Shown: in pieces, positions 1 through 12,828 of the stretch | How the letters are laid out: each line of letters opens with the position of its first letter | Numbering within the stretch: position 1 is the stretch's first letter | NCBI RefSeq assembly: GCF_001439735.1 | Contig: NZ_JYLN01000002.1 | Coordinates: forward strand, 434,001 to 498,000 | DNA from: Pseudomonas paralactis | Lineage (GTDB): Bacteria > Pseudomonadota > Gammaproteobacteria > Pseudomonadales > Pseudomonadaceae | DNA length: 64,000 bases | Direction: 5' to 3' | The notes under the pieces: generated by a model | Database searches by the model: none | The model's input: the letters and a program-made list of their open reading frames with translations, nothing else | What the model was told of the DNA's origin: nothing | Translations under genes and position numbers: made by a program

Positions 1-1773
<1,773 letters not shown>

Positions 1774-1891
1774 AGCAACCTCACGTATCTACCGCAGGCC
1801 AAGGCCCGCAAAGGGCAGATACGATACACCTGCGTCGCCTAAACAGTAAGGCTTCGCATTGCCGCATGCCAAAAACGCCGACGACTCATCA

Positions 1892-1980
1892 TGTGGGAGC
1901 TGGCTTGCCTGCGATTGCAGTGGGCCAGCTACGAATGCGTCAACTGACACTCCGCTATCGCAGGCAAGCCAGCTCCCACA
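1892..1980. repeat. REPIN, GCTGGCTTGCCTGCGA class
   Basis: Two inverted REP arms (TGTGGGAGCTGGCTTGCCTG and its complement) surround a short unrelated loop. It fills the gap between pdxJ and the upstream end of cumA. Such doublets are spread by a RAYT transposase encoded elsewhere and fold into long hairpins. Confidence 0.93.
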
Positions 1981-1997
1981 ATGATCTTCATCGTTTA

Positions 1998-2741
1998 TCA
2001 GTGCTTGGCAGCGGCCAGAATCAGGGCTTTCATCTCGGCCACGGCGCCTTTGAAACCGACGAAAAGCGCGTGCGCGACCAGCGCATGGCCGATGTTCAGT
2101 TCGTTGATGCCCTTGATCGCGGCCACGGCTTCGACGTTGTGGTAATGCAGGCCATGGCCGGCATTGACGATCAAGCCTTCGTTGAGCCCGCAGTTCACGC
2201 CGTCGATGATGCGTTGCAGCTCGTCGGCCACTTCGGTCGGGGTGGTTGCATCGGCATAACGACCAGTGTGCAGCTCGATCGCCGGGGCGCCCACACGGCG
2301 GGAGGCTTCGATCTGGCGCTCGTCGGCGTCGATGAACAACGAGACTTCACTGCCGATCTTCGACAGGCGCTCCACCGCGGCCTTGATCCGCGCTTCCTGG
2401 CCGCCGACGTCGAGGCCGCCCTCGGTGGTCAGCTCCTGACGAGTTTCGGGCACCAGGCAGATATGCGCCGGGCGAATGCGCTCGGCGAACGCCATCATTT
2501 CTTCGGTGACGCCCATTTCGAAGTTCATGCGGGTTTGCAGCACGTCCTTGAGCAGCAACACATCGCGCTCCTGGATGTGGCGGCGGTCTTCGCGCAGGTG
2601 CACGGTGATGCCGTCGGCGCCCGCTTCTTCGGCGTCCAGCGCGGCCTTGACCGGGTCGGGGTAACGGGTGCCCCGGGCCTGGCGCAGGGTGGCGACGTGG
2701 TCGATGTTGACGCCAAGAAGAATGCGATTGCTGGTGGTCAC
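1998..2741 (-). CDS. pdxJ: Pyridoxine 5'-phosphate synthase PdxJ
   Basis: Condenses 1-deoxyxylulose 5-phosphate with 3-amino-2-oxopropyl phosphate, the last ring-forming step of de novo vitamin B6 synthesis. The 247-residue TIM barrel begins with [16 protein letters not shown] (residues 9-24) and has the HLREDRRHI active-site stretch (residues 48-56), both family hallmarks. The start is GTG. It is the last gene of the leftward lepA-lepB-rnc-era-recO-pdxJ block and lies 51 bases after recO. Length and motifs are normal. Confidence 0.97.
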   Translation of the reverse strand: MTTSNRILLGVNIDHVATLRQARGTRYPDPVKAALDAEEAGADGITVHLREDRRHIQERDVLLLKDVLQTRMNFEMGVTEEMMAFAERIRPAHICLVPETRQELTTEGGLDVGGQEARIKAAVERLSKIGSEVSLFIDADERQIEASRRVGAPAIELHTGRYADATTPTEVADELQRIIDGVNCGLNEGLIVNAGHGLHYHNVEAVAAIKGINELNIGHALVAHALFVGFKGAVAEMKALILAAAKH

Positions 2742-2792
2742 GGAAGCGCTCCTGAAAAGGGAAAGAATCGGTGCACAGCATACACGGGGATG

Positions 2793-3479
2793 TCAGGGCT
2801 TTCGAAACAACTCGCGACTGACCAGCGGCCGCCCGCCCAGGTGCACGGCCAGGGCCTGGCGCATCAGGCGCTTGGCGGCGGACAAGGCGCCCGGCGCGCT
2901 CCAATCCGCGTCACTCATGGCCAGCAGTTCGGTGCCCTGAAACAGGCCCGGCTGCAACAGGTACACGCGCTCAAGGCCCGCATCCACTTGCAGGCGGTAC
3001 ATGCCGTCGGCGGCCACAGGATCACCGTGCAGGTCGTTGTGCAATTCAAAGCCATAGCCCAGGTCGTCGAGCAAGCGCCATTCGAAAGCGCGCAGCAGCG
3101 GCTCCAGGGGACGACCTTCAGCAAGGGCCAACAAGGTGGCAGCGTAGTGATCGAAGACAGCCGGGTGCGGGTCTTCGGCGGGCAGCAGGCGGATCAGCAG
3201 TTCATTGAGGTAGAGGCCGCTGAACAAGGCATCGCCGTTGAGCCAGGCAGAGGTACCGACGCTTTCCAGACGACCGACGTTCTTCAACTCGCCCTTGCCA
3301 CGAAACTCCACATCCAGGGCCACAAAAGGCCGCGCCAGGGTACCCGCCTTGCCCCGCGCGCTGCGCAGCACCGCACGCAGGCGGCCTTGGGGCGTGAGGA
3401 AGTCCACCAAAGCGCTGGTTTCGCGGTAGGCGCGGCTGTGCAGGACGTAGGCGAGTTGGCTGGGGGGGGAGGCGGACAT
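2793..3479 (-). CDS. recO: DNA repair protein RecO
   Basis: Helps load RecA onto SSB-coated single-stranded DNA in the RecFOR pathway. The 228-residue protein has the N-terminal OB fold ([20 protein letters not shown] at residues 10-29) and the helical C-terminal part. It lacks the cysteine zinc cluster seen in some RecO proteins. It lies between era and pdxJ as in other pseudomonads. A REPIN separates it from era, so it may be less tightly coupled to era than the neighbouring pairs. Confidence 0.95.
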   Translation of the reverse strand: MSASPPSQLAYVLHSRAYRETSALVDFLTPQGRLRAVLRSARGKAGTLARPFVALDVEFRGKGELKNVGRLESVGTSAWLNGDALFSGLYLNELLIRLLPAEDPHPAVFDHYAATLLALAEGRPLEPLLRAFEWRLLDDLGYGFELHNDLHGDPVAADGMYRLQVDAGLERVYLLQPGLFQGTELLAMSDADWSAPGALSAAKRLMRQALAVHLGGRPLVSRELFRKP

Positions 3480-3517
3480 GAGGCTCTCTCGCAGAACGTG
3501 AAACAGCGTCGATCCAA

Positions 3518-3607
3518 TGTGGGAGCGGGCTTGCCCGCGATGGCGGCGTCACAGTCAACATCTCTGCTGAATGTTACATCCTCATCGCGGGCAAGCCCGC
3601 TCCCACA
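3518..3607. repeat. REPIN, GCGGGCTTGCCCGCGA class
   Basis: Inverted arms TGTGGGAGCGGGCTTGCCCG and complement, between recO and era. The arms differ from the 1892 copy by compensating changes in the hairpin stem. Confidence 0.92.
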
Positions 3608-3633
3608 AGGTTTTGCAGTGTGTTCGAGACCCG

Positions 3634-4536
3634 TTACAGGTCGCCATAGCCCAGGGAGCGCAACGCACGCTCATCATCGGACCAGCCACCCTTAACCTTC
3701 ACCCACAGGTTAAGCATGATCTTGGAGTCAAACAGCAGCTCCATGTCCTTGCGCGCTTCGGTGCCGATGCGCTTGATGCGCTCGCCCTTGTCGCCAATGA
3801 TGATTTTCTTCTGGCCGTCACGTTCGACGAGGATCAGCGCATGAATGTGCAAGGTCTTGCCCTGCTGCTTGAACTCTTCGATTTCGACGGTGATCTGGTA
3901 CGGCAGCTCGGCGCCCATCTGGCGCATGATTTTCTCGCGTACCAGTTCGGCGGCGAGGAAGCGGCTGCTGCGGTCGGTGATCTGGTCTTCCGGAAAGAAA
4001 TGCTCGTTTTCCGGCAGGTAACCGGCGATCACGCGCTCCAGAGCTTCGAGGTTGTGGCCGTGCTGAGCCGAGATCGGCATGATCTGGGCGTTCGGCAGTT
4101 GTTCCTGCAACCAGGTCAGGTGCGGCATCAGCTCGGCTTTGTCTTCGATGCGGTCGGTCTTGTTCAACGCGACGATCAAGGGGCCGGTGACGTACTGCAC
4201 ACGCTCAAGCACCATCTGGTCTTCGTCGGTCCACTTGGTGCGGTCGACCACGAAGATCACCACGTCGACGTCTTTCAACGCCGCCGAAGCGGTCTTGTTC
4301 ATGTAACGGTTCAGGGCTTTCTCGCCACCTTTGTGCATACCCGGGGTATCGACATACACCGCCTGCACGTTGCCTTCGGTCTTGATACCCAGCATGTTGT
4401 GGCGGGTGGTCTGAGGCTTGCGCGAGGTGATCGCAAGCTTCTGGCCGAGGATGTGGTTGAGCAGCGTGGACTTGCCCACGTTCGGGCGGCCGACGATGGC
4501 AACATAGCCACAGCGTGTTGCGGTTGAATCAGTCAT
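3634..4536 (-). CDS. era: GTPase Era
   Basis: Essential GTPase that binds the 3' end of 16S rRNA during 30S assembly. The 300-residue protein has the P-loop GRPNVGKS (residues 16-23), the DTPG switch II motif, NKTD for guanine specificity and a C-terminal KH domain ([14 protein letters not shown]). I chose the ATG at 4536, which gives [11 protein letters not shown]; in-frame upstream ATGs at 4542 and beyond lie deep in rnc. The start overlaps the end of rnc by eight bases, indicating translational coupling. Confidence 0.96.
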   Translation of the reverse strand: MTDSTATRCGYVAIVGRPNVGKSTLLNHILGQKLAITSRKPQTTRHNMLGIKTEGNVQAVYVDTPGMHKGGEKALNRYMNKTASAALKDVDVVIFVVDRTKWTDEDQMVLERVQYVTGPLIVALNKTDRIEDKAELMPHLTWLQEQLPNAQIMPISAQHGHNLEALERVIAGYLPENEHFFPEDQITDRSSRFLAAELVREKIMRQMGAELPYQITVEIEEFKQQGKTLHIHALILVERDGQKKIIIGDKGERIKRIGTEARKDMELLFDSKIMLNLWVKVKGGWSDDERALRSLGYGDL

Positions 4537-5218
4537 GGCCATTCTCCACGCCCAGGGCAATCAGTGCTGCAGCGGCCGCTACCTGTTCGGCAATACGACG
4601 GCTCACACCCTGACCTCGGCTTTTTTCGTTCAATAAGGTGATTTCACATTCCACGAAGAACACGCGGCAATGCGGTTCGCCCTGGATATCCACCACTTCG
4701 TAGCGTGGCAGTTCGCAACCGCGGGACTGCAGATACTCTTGCAGACGGGTCTTGGGATCCTTGTTGGTGTCTACCAGCGTCAGGCTTTCGATTTCCGAGG
4801 CCAGCCAGGCGACAACGCGCTCCTTGGCAGTCTCCATCCCGGCATCGAGGTAGATCGCACCGATCAAGGCTTCCAGGGCATCAGCCAGGATTGACTCACG
4901 ACGGAAACCGCCGCTTTTCAACTCACCGGAACCCAGCCGCAGGTACTCGCCCAGGCCGAAACCTCGGGCCAGCACGGCCAGGGTTTCGCCTTTCACAAGA
5001 CGTGCGCGCAGGCGCGACAGCTGGCCTTCGCGCGCTTGAGGGAAACGCTCGAACAGCGCCTCGCCGGCGGCAAAATTGAGGATAGCGTCACCAAGGAATT
5101 CCAGGCGCTCGTTATTGCGCCCTGCAAAGCTGCGGTGTGTGAGGGCAAGGACCATCAATTCCTGGTCCTTGAAGGTGTAGCCGAGCTGGCGCTCGAGACG
5201 ACTTAGAGAAACGGTCAC
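4529..5218 (-). CDS. rnc: Ribonuclease III
   Basis: Cleaves double-stranded RNA in rRNA precursors and structured mRNAs. The 229-residue protein has the catalytic signature ERLEFLGDA (residues 37-45), the second acidic site [13 protein letters not shown], and a C-terminal dsRNA-binding domain ending in the A/V-rich helix. The start is GTG. In P. aeruginosa a small hypothetical gene separates lepB and rnc. Here the gap is only 144 bases and holds a hairpin instead. Confidence 0.96.
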   Translation of the reverse strand: MTVSLSRLERQLGYTFKDQELMVLALTHRSFAGRNNERLEFLGDAILNFAAGEALFERFPQAREGQLSRLRARLVKGETLAVLARGFGLGEYLRLGSGELKSGGFRRESILADALEALIGAIYLDAGMETAKERVVAWLASEIESLTLVDTNKDPKTRLQEYLQSRGCELPRYEVVDIQGEPHCRVFFVECEITLLNEKSRGQGVSRRIAEQVAAAAALIALGVENGHD

Positions 5219-5335
5219 GGTTTATCCATATCTAGTTGATGGCACCGGCGGCCATCGACGATTGACGCAGTGTTCAAATTCAAATCCTGATGGGTACCGG
5301 GCATCGGAAAATGTCCAAGCCCCAGAAAAGCATTC

Positions 5336-5355
5336 GGCGCTGTGTTCACAGCGCC
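5336..5355 (-). terminator. Hairpin between lepB and rnc
   Basis: A perfect nine-base stem, GGCGCTGTG / CACAGCGCC with a two-base loop, lies eight bases after the lepB stop. In the direction of transcription it is followed by GAATGCTTTTC, a weak T-run. It may be an attenuating terminator or an RNase III site. The remaining bases to rnc hold no recognisable gene. Confidence 0.5.
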
Positions 5356-5362
5356 GCTTGTA

Positions 5363-6217
5363 TTACTTGATCAGCCCGACCCGCGAGAAGTTCGGCAGGT
5401 GGCTGAGCTTGGGCTCCGGCCAACTCATCCAGACCGCGAAGGCTTTGCCGACGATGTTCTCGTCGGGCACCATGCCCAGCAGGTCCTTGGGAATGTTGGG
5501 GTCATCCCAGTAACGGCTGTCGTTGGAGTTGTCGCGGTTGTCGCCCATCATGAAATAGTGCCCGGCGGGTACTTTCCACTGGCCATCAGGCATCGCGCGG
5601 TAGCGGCTCATTTCCTTGCGGATTTCGTGCTCTACCGCACCGAGTTTCTCCTGGTACAGCTCGGCGCTGCCCAGGGTGTTCGGCTCGGCGCCCAGCAGCT
5701 TCTCGGCCACCGACTCACCGTTGATGAACAGGCGTTTGTCGCTGGTGTAGCGCACCACATCGCCCGGCAGGCCGACTACACGCTTGATGTAGTTGACGTT
5801 CGGGTCGCTTGGGTAGCGGAACACCATCACATCGCCGCGCTGCGGGTCACCGATCTCGATGACTTTCTTGTCGATCACCGGCAAGCGGATCCCGTAGGAA
5901 AACTTGTTCACGAGAATGAAGTCGCCCACGTCCAGGGTTGGCTTCATCGACCCCGAAGGGATCTGAAACGGCTCCACCAGGAACGAACGCAGCACCAACA
6001 CGATGAACAACACCGGGAAGAACGACTTGCCGTATTCAACCAGCAAGGGCTCTTTGTTCAGCTTCTCGACCACCACCGCATCGGGCTGGCTGACGCTGCC
6101 CTGATAGGAAGCAATGGCCGACCGCCGACGCGGGGCGAAGAACACCAGATCGAGCAACGCCAGGAGGCCGCAAACGGCAACGGCGATGACCAGCAACAGC
6201 GGGAAATTTAGTGACAT
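5363..6217 (-). CDS. lepB: Signal peptidase I LepB
   Basis: Inner-membrane serine protease that removes signal peptides from Sec and Tat substrates. The 284-residue protein has two N-terminal membrane segments (about residues 4-27 and 66-80), the catalytic Ser90 in IPSGSMKPT and the Lys145 general base in YIKRVVGLPGD. The late motif GDNRDNSNDSR is also present. It starts five bases after the lepA stop, so the pair is one transcript. Confidence 0.97.
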   Translation of the reverse strand: MSLNFPLLLVIAVAVCGLLALLDLVFFAPRRRSAIASYQGSVSQPDAVVVEKLNKEPLLVEYGKSFFPVLFIVLVLRSFLVEPFQIPSGSMKPTLDVGDFILVNKFSYGIRLPVIDKKVIEIGDPQRGDVMVFRYPSDPNVNYIKRVVGLPGDVVRYTSDKRLFINGESVAEKLLGAEPNTLGSAELYQEKLGAVEHEIRKEMSRYRAMPDGQWKVPAGHYFMMGDNRDNSNDSRYWDDPNIPKDLLGMVPDENIVGKAFAVWMSWPEPKLSHLPNFSRVGLIK

Positions 6218-6222
6218 AGGAC

Positions 6223-8022
6223 CTAACTATCCAACCTGAGCACCGCAAGGAAGGCTTCTTGTGGAATTTCCACGTTGCCCACTTGCTTCATGCGTTTTTT
6301 ACCGGCCTTTTGCTTCTCAAGCAGCTTGCGCTTACGGCTTACGTCACCGCCGTAGCATTTGGCCAGTACGTTCTTTCTGAGAGCCTTGACGGAAGTCCGC
6401 GCAATGATCTGCCCGCCAATGGCGGCCTGGATCGCAACGTCGAACATCTGGCGCGGAATCAGTTCTTTCATCTTCTCGGTCAACTGGCGACCTTTGTAAT
6501 GCGCGTTGTCCTTGTGCACGATCAGTGCCAGGGCATCGACCTTGTCGCCGTTGATCAACACATCCAGTTTCACCAGATTAGCCGATTGATAACGGTCGAA
6601 ATGGTAATCCAGCGAAGCATAGCCGCGACTGGTGGATTTGAGACGGTCGAAGAAGTCCAGAACCACTTCGTTCATCGGCAAATCGTAGGTCACTTGCACC
6701 TGGGTACCGAGGAACAGCATGTCGTGCTGTACGCCACGCTTTTCGATACACAAGGTAATTACGTTGCCCAGGTGTTCCTGCGGCACAAGAATATTTGCGC
6801 GCACAATCGGCTCGCGCATGTCTTCGATGGAAGACAGATCCGGGAGCTTGGACGGGTTGTCGACGTAAATCGTTTCACCGGTTTTCAGCGCCAGCTCAAA
6901 AATAACCGTGGGTGCCGTGGTAATCAGGTCCAGGTCGTATTCGCGCTCCAGGCGCTCCTGGATGATTTCCATGTGCAGCATGCCCAGGAACCCGCAACGG
7001 AAACCGAAGCCCAGGGCGTCGGAACTTTCCGGGGTGTACTGCAACGACGAGTCGTTGAGAGTCAGCTTCTGCAGCGCTTCACGGAAGTCTTCGAAGTCGT
7101 CGGAGCTGACCGGGAACAGGCCTGCGTAGACCTGCGGCTGGATGCGTTTGAAGCCCGGCAGCATCGCCACGTCAGGAGTGGAGCTCAGGGTCAGGGTGTC
7201 ACCCACTGGCGCACCGTGGATGTCCTTGATACCGGCGATGATGAAGCCTACTTCACCGGCTTTCAGATCAGTAGTAGCGGTGTGCTTGGGGTTGAACACA
7301 CCGACGCTGTCCACCAGGTGGATCTTGCCGGTGGACTTGACCAGGATCTTGTCGCCCTTCTTCACGCGGCCTTGACGCACGCGTACCAGGGAGACAACGC
7401 CCAGGTAGTTGTCGAACCAGGAATCGATGATCAACGCTTGCAGCGGATCTTCGTAGTTGCCGGTGGGCGCGGGGATGGTCTTGACCAGGCGTTCGAGCAC
7501 TTCGTCGACGCCCAGGCCGGTCTTGGCGCTGCACTCGACGGCGTCGGTGGCGTCAATACCGATGATTTTTTCGATTTCTTCTTTTACACGGTCCGGATCG
7601 GCCTGAGGCAGGTCGATCTTGTTCAGCACCGGCATGACTTCCAGGCCTTGCTCGATGGCGGTGTAGCAGTTTGCAACGGACTGGGCTTCAACGCCCTGGC
7701 CCGCATCCACCACCAGCAACGCACCTTCGCAGGCCGCCAGGGAACGGCTGACTTCATAGGTAAAGTCTACGTGGCCTGGGGTGTCAATGAAGTTCAGCTG
7801 GTACTTGATACCGTCTTTGGCGGTGTAATACAGGGTAACGCTGTGGGCCTTGATGGTGATCCCGCGCTCGCGCTCAAGGTCCATGGAATCCAGGACCTGG
7901 GCCTCCATTTCACGTTCGGCAAGGCCGCCGCACATCTGGATAAACCGATCGGCCAGCGTCGACTTGCCATGGTCAATGTGGGCGATGATGGAGAAATTGC
8001 GGATATGACTCAAATCACTCAC
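6223..8022 (-). CDS. lepA: Elongation factor 4 LepA
   Basis: Translational GTPase that acts on stalled ribosomes or 30S assembly. The 599-residue protein has the P-loop [17 protein letters not shown] and NKIDLPQAD, then the EF-G-like domains III-V and the LepA-specific C-terminal domain ([18 protein letters not shown]). The start is GTG. In P. aeruginosa lepA follows mucD of the algU-muc operon. Here its upstream neighbour is the end of lptG, which points to a rearrangement. Confidence 0.97.
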   Translation of the reverse strand: MSDLSHIRNFSIIAHIDHGKSTLADRFIQMCGGLAEREMEAQVLDSMDLERERGITIKAHSVTLYYTAKDGIKYQLNFIDTPGHVDFTYEVSRSLAACEGALLVVDAGQGVEAQSVANCYTAIEQGLEVMPVLNKIDLPQADPDRVKEEIEKIIGIDATDAVECSAKTGLGVDEVLERLVKTIPAPTGNYEDPLQALIIDSWFDNYLGVVSLVRVRQGRVKKGDKILVKSTGKIHLVDSVGVFNPKHTATTDLKAGEVGFIIAGIKDIHGAPVGDTLTLSSTPDVAMLPGFKRIQPQVYAGLFPVSSDDFEDFREALQKLTLNDSSLQYTPESSDALGFGFRCGFLGMLHMEIIQERLEREYDLDLITTAPTVIFELALKTGETIYVDNPSKLPDLSSIEDMREPIVRANILVPQEHLGNVITLCIEKRGVQHDMLFLGTQVQVTYDLPMNEVVLDFFDRLKSTSRGYASLDYHFDRYQSANLVKLDVLINGDKVDALALIVHKDNAHYKGRQLTEKMKELIPRQMFDVAIQAAIGGQIIARTSVKALRKNVLAKCYGGDVSRKRKLLEKQKAGKKRMKQVGNVEIPQEAFLAVLRLDS

Positions 8023-8127
8023 GGATCAACACTCAAAAAGGCTGCAGGCAGATTGCCCGCTGAAAAATAGCCGGGAATTGTACCTGATGCTCGGGCCAGA
8101 CGTCATCTTTGCTGACCAATACAAAAA

Positions 8128-8153
8128 AGCCCCATTTTAATGGGGCTTAAAAC
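8128..8153 (-). terminator. Intrinsic terminator of the lptF-lptG operon
   Basis: Perfect stem AGCCCCATT / AATGGGGCT at 8128-8147. Read leftward it is followed by TTTTT and then TGTATTGG, a good rho-independent terminator. It lies downstream of lptG, after a REPIN, and just before the lepA promoter region at about 8023-8120. Confidence 0.85.
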
Positions 8154-8253
8154 TGTAGGAGCGAGCTTGCTCGCGAAGATCGCCAACGATAACGCGTTCA
8201 TCCTGGATGAACGCAGCGTTTCGCGGATTTTCGCGAGCAAGCTCGCTCCTACA
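8154..8253. repeat. REPIN, GTAGGAGCGAGCTTGCTCGCGAA class
   Basis: Inverted arms TGTAGGAGCGAGCTTGCTCG and complement between the lptG stop and the operon terminator. The loop includes ATCGCCAACGATAACGCG, a segment shared with the 12263 copy. Confidence 0.93.
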
Positions 8254-8279
8254 GTGGCTGGCATTTTGCGAGCGTGGCT

Positions 8280-9359
8280 TCAACCTGCCCGACGCAGCAA
8301 CCAGAACCCGGCCACGGCGCAGATGGTCGTCGGCACCAGCACCGCAAACAGCGGCGAGAAGCCGAACACCAGGCTCGACGGCCCGAGCAAATCCTGGGCG
8401 ATGCGGAAGGTAAAGCCCACCAGCACACCGGTAAATACCCGCTGGCCCAGGGTTACGGAGCGCAGCGGCCCGAAGATGAAGGAAATCGCCATCAACACCA
8501 ACGCAGCGGTCACCACCGGTTGCAGGACTTTCACCCAGAACGCCAGCCAGTAGCGGCCGTTGTTCAGGCCCTGCTCCTTGAGGTAATGAATGTAGCTCCA
8601 CAAACCAGAGATCGGCAGCGCTTCGGGGACCATCACCACGGTGTTGAGCAGTTCCGGCTTCAGGGCGATATCCCACTGTTCGGTCGGTACATTGACCACT
8701 TCGGTGCTGGCCTTGGTGCCTTGGCCCACATTGCGGAAGTAGGTAGTGGTGACGTCGCTCAACTGCCATTGCTCGGCATTGTATTGCGCACGCTTGGCGA
8801 AGCTGGAAGACAGCATGTGCCGCTCTTTATCAAAGGTATAGCGCGTGACACCGATCAACAGGCCGCCCGGTTGTACGGCGTTGATGTGGATGAACTCATC
8901 ACCCTGGCGGTGCCACAAGCCGTGCTTGGCGCTTTGCGCATCGCCCGACCCCTGGGCCAGGGCGCGATTGGCCTGGGCAGTGGCTTCGGCCGGGGGCGCA
9001 ACGTATTCGCCGATCAGCACGCTGCACGCCATCAGCAGCAGCATCGGCTTCATCACCGCCCAGACGATACGACCAATGGATACACCAGCGGCGCGCATGA
9101 TGGTCAGTTCGCTGTTGCTGGCCAGGGTGCCCAGGCCGATCAGGCAACCGATCAGCGCCGCCATCGGCATCATGTCGTAGAGACGGCGCGGCGCAGTCAG
9201 CGCCACGTAGCTCAGCACATCCGTGACCGTATAGGTGTCGGTGACGTTGCCGACTTCATCAATGAAGGCAAACAGCAAGGCCAGGCCGAGGATGATGCCC
9301 AGTACCGCCAGGATGGCGATCAGTACGCTGCTGCCAATGTAGCGATCAAGCTTAGCCAC
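8280..9359 (-). CDS. lptG: LPS export ABC permease LptG
   Basis: Inner-membrane half of the LptB2FG transporter that extracts lipopolysaccharide for delivery to LptC-LptA-LptD. The protein has 359 residues, with three membrane helices at the N terminus, a periplasmic beta-jellyroll, and three helices near the C terminus. I chose the GTG at 9359 (MAKLDRYIGSSV) because it overlaps the lptF stop by eight bases and matches the family start. Sequence further upstream is inside lptF. Confidence 0.93.
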   Translation of the reverse strand: MAKLDRYIGSSVLIAILAVLGIILGLALLFAFIDEVGNVTDTYTVTDVLSYVALTAPRRLYDMMPMAALIGCLIGLGTLASNSELTIMRAAGVSIGRIVWAVMKPMLLLMACSVLIGEYVAPPAEATAQANRALAQGSGDAQSAKHGLWHRQGDEFIHINAVQPGGLLIGVTRYTFDKERHMLSSSFAKRAQYNAEQWQLSDVTTTYFRNVGQGTKASTEVVNVPTEQWDIALKPELLNTVVMVPEALPISGLWSYIHYLKEQGLNNGRYWLAFWVKVLQPVVTAALVLMAISFIFGPLRSVTLGQRVFTGVLVGFTFRIAQDLLGPSSLVFGFSPLFAVLVPTTICAVAGFWLLRRAG

Positions 9360-10470
9360 GGGCCAACTCCTTCTGGCCACGACGGCTCTTCATTTTCAAA
9401 CGGATAGGTTCCCAATAGAGCAGCCCCAGGCCGATCATCAGGAAAACCCCGTGCACCCACCACAGGCCAAGGGCTGGCGGCAACTTGCCTTTCTCCAGGG
9501 AGCCACGGGCAGAAATCAGGATGGTCAGGTAGGCCATATACAGCAGGATCGCCGGCAGCAGCTTGAGGAAACGCCCCTGGCGCGGGTTGACGCGCGACAG
9601 CGGCACGGCCATCAGGGTCACGATAAATACCAGCAGCGGCAGGGACAAACGCCATTGCAGCTCGGCAATGGAGCGCAGTTCCTGGCTGCCGAACAGCGAT
9701 GCGGTCGGCAGGGCGTCGCGGTCGGTGACCTCGCCGCTGATCTCGGGCTTGGGCAGCATGACGCCATAAGTGTCGTACTTGATCGCCCGGTAGTCCGCCA
9801 GACCCGGGCTGCCGTCGTAGCGGTAGCCGTTTTCCAGGATCAGGTAGCGGTTGCCGTCGGGGCGCACTTCCTGGCGACCGCTGTCGGCCACCAGAATGGA
9901 AATGCCACGGTCTTTCTGGTTCTGGCCGAGGTTCTTCTGGGAAATGAACACGCCGCCGAGATTGGAGCGGTCATCGTTCATGGTTTCGGTATAGGTCACC
10001 CGCGTACCATCACTGAGCGCCTGGAAGCGTCCGGGCTCAAGGGTGTCGAACTCGGTCATGGCATCCTGCTTGTTCAGCAGCAATTGGAATTGCATGGCCC
10101 CCTGGGGCGCCAGGCTCATGCTCAACCAGGCCACCACCAGGGCAACACCGGCGGCGGGCACCATGGTCATGGCCAGCAACCGCTGCTGGCTCATGCCGGT
10201 GGCCGACAGCACGGTCATTTCGCTTTCAAGGTACAAGCGGCCATAGGCCAGCAATATGCCGAGAAACAGGCCCAATGGCAGGATCAACTGCAGCATCCCG
10301 GGCATCCGGTAGCCCATGATCAAGAACAACGACCCCGGGTCCAGTGCGCCTGCGGCGGCTTGAGCCAGGAACTTGACGAAACGACCACTCATGATGATGA
10401 CCAGCAACACCGCACTCACGGCACTCAGGGTCAACAGGACTTCGCGGGACAGATAACGGAAGACGATCAA
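9352..10470 (-). CDS. lptF: LPS export ABC permease LptF
   Basis: Partner of LptG in the LptB2FG lipopolysaccharide exporter. The protein has an N-terminal membrane helix set, a periplasmic domain (about residues 125-265) and three C-terminal helices. Two starts are possible: GTG at 10479, and TTG at 10470 giving MIVFRYLSREVL. I prefer 10470 because GGAG is spaced eight bases from it, whereas it abuts the GTG. The gene is divergent from pepA, as in other pseudomonads. Confidence 0.92.
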   Translation of the reverse strand: MIVFRYLSREVLLTLSAVSAVLLVIIMSGRFVKFLAQAAAGALDPGSLFLIMGYRMPGMLQLILPLGLFLGILLAYGRLYLESEMTVLSATGMSQQRLLAMTMVPAAGVALVVAWLSMSLAPQGAMQFQLLLNKQDAMTEFDTLEPGRFQALSDGTRVTYTETMNDDRSNLGGVFISQKNLGQNQKDRGISILVADSGRQEVRPDGNRYLILENGYRYDGSPGLADYRAIKYDTYGVMLPKPEISGEVTDRDALPTASLFGSQELRSIAELQWRLSLPLLVFIVTLMAVPLSRVNPRQGRFLKLLPAILLYMAYLTILISARGSLEKGKLPPALGLWWVHGVFLMIGLGLLYWEPIRLKMKSRRGQKELARG

Positions 10471-10590
10471 ACCAGACACTCCAGGGTTGTCAGGCTAAGG
10501 CGGCCAAACAAGCAAGCATACCAAGTCGACCCGTTTACCACGGGCCGGCTGAAAAGATGGCGCATTATCCTGTGATTGACCGCGCCTGTC

Positions 10591-10646
10591 ACGGAGCTTA
10601 CTCATGCGCACGCACAAAGCGTGCGCCAAGGGTTGTCAGGCTCCGT
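10591..10646 (+). promoter_or_regulatory. Nested inverted repeat in the pepA leader
   Basis: An inner perfect hairpin GCGCACGC-ACAAA-GCGTGCGC (10606-10626) sits inside an outer pair ACGGAGC (10591-10597) / GCTCCGT (10640-10646). It lies in the 284-base divergent gap, 109-164 bases before pepA and 121 bases upstream of lptF. It may be a structured leader or an operator. No T-run follows, so it is not a simple terminator. Confidence 0.45.
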
Positions 10647-10712
10647 CGGCGAGGTTCAAACTGCGGCCTTTGCCCGCAGGCGGTTTACCAAGCTGCCGAG
10701 CTTCAAGCCTGA

Positions 10713-12245
<1,533 letters not shown>

Positions 12246-12262
12246 GCGCCCCCCGCGCCCTT

Positions 12263-12362
12263 TGTAGGAGCGAGCTTGCTCGCGAAGATCGCCAACGATA
12301 ACGCGCCCATCCTGGATGAGCGCGGTGTCCTCAGGTTTTTCGCGAGCAAGCTCGCTCCTACA
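12263..12362. repeat. REPIN, GTAGGAGCGAGCTTGCTCGCGAA class
   Basis: Inverted arms TGTAGGAGCGAGCTTGCTCG and complement between pepA and holC. The right arm ends 29 bases before the holC start. Confidence 0.93.
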
Positions 12363-12391
12363 GAGGCCGCGGGCCAGCACCAGGAACTGCA

Positions 12392-12820
12392 ATGACCCAA
12401 GTCGACTTCTATATATTGCCCAGCGCCGATCCCCTCGCGCGCCTGGACTTTGCCTGCAAGCTCACCGAAAAAGCCTGGCGCATGGGCCATCGCATCTACC
12501 TGCATTGCAGCGATGCCGCCCAACGCGATGAGCTGGATGCGCGCCTGTGGCGCTTCAAGGGCGAAAGCTTCGTGCCCCACGGCCCCGCCGAATCAGAACC
12601 CGAAGGCCTGGTAGTGCTGGGCCTGGGCGACAGTTGCGGCGATCACCATGACCTGTTGGTCAATCTGGACCTGAAAGTACCGGCCTTTGCCAAGGCGTTC
12701 GCCCGTGTGGCGGAAGTGGTGGTGGAAGACCCGGCTATTCGTCAGGCCGCGCGGGAGAGTTTTCGTTTCTATCGCGAACAGGGCTATTCTCTGCAGGATC
12801 ACCGGTTACAACGACTTTAG
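12392..12820 (+). CDS. holC: DNA polymerase III chi subunit HolC
   Basis: Chi subunit of the clamp-loader complex, which contacts SSB and keeps the replisome on lagging-strand DNA. The 142-residue protein has family features near the N terminus (FYILPSADPLARLDFACKLT) and ends in FRFYREQGYSLQDHRL, typical of HolC. It has an AGGA ribosome-binding site. The order pepA-holC-small gene-valS is the same as in P. aeruginosa. Confidence 0.93.
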   Translation: MTQVDFYILPSADPLARLDFACKLTEKAWRMGHRIYLHCSDAAQRDELDARLWRFKGESFVPHGPAESEPEGLVVLGLGDSCGDHHDLLVNLDLKVPAFAKAFARVAEVVVEDPAIRQAARESFRFYREQGYSLQDHRLQRL

Positions 12821-12828
12821 AGCACACG

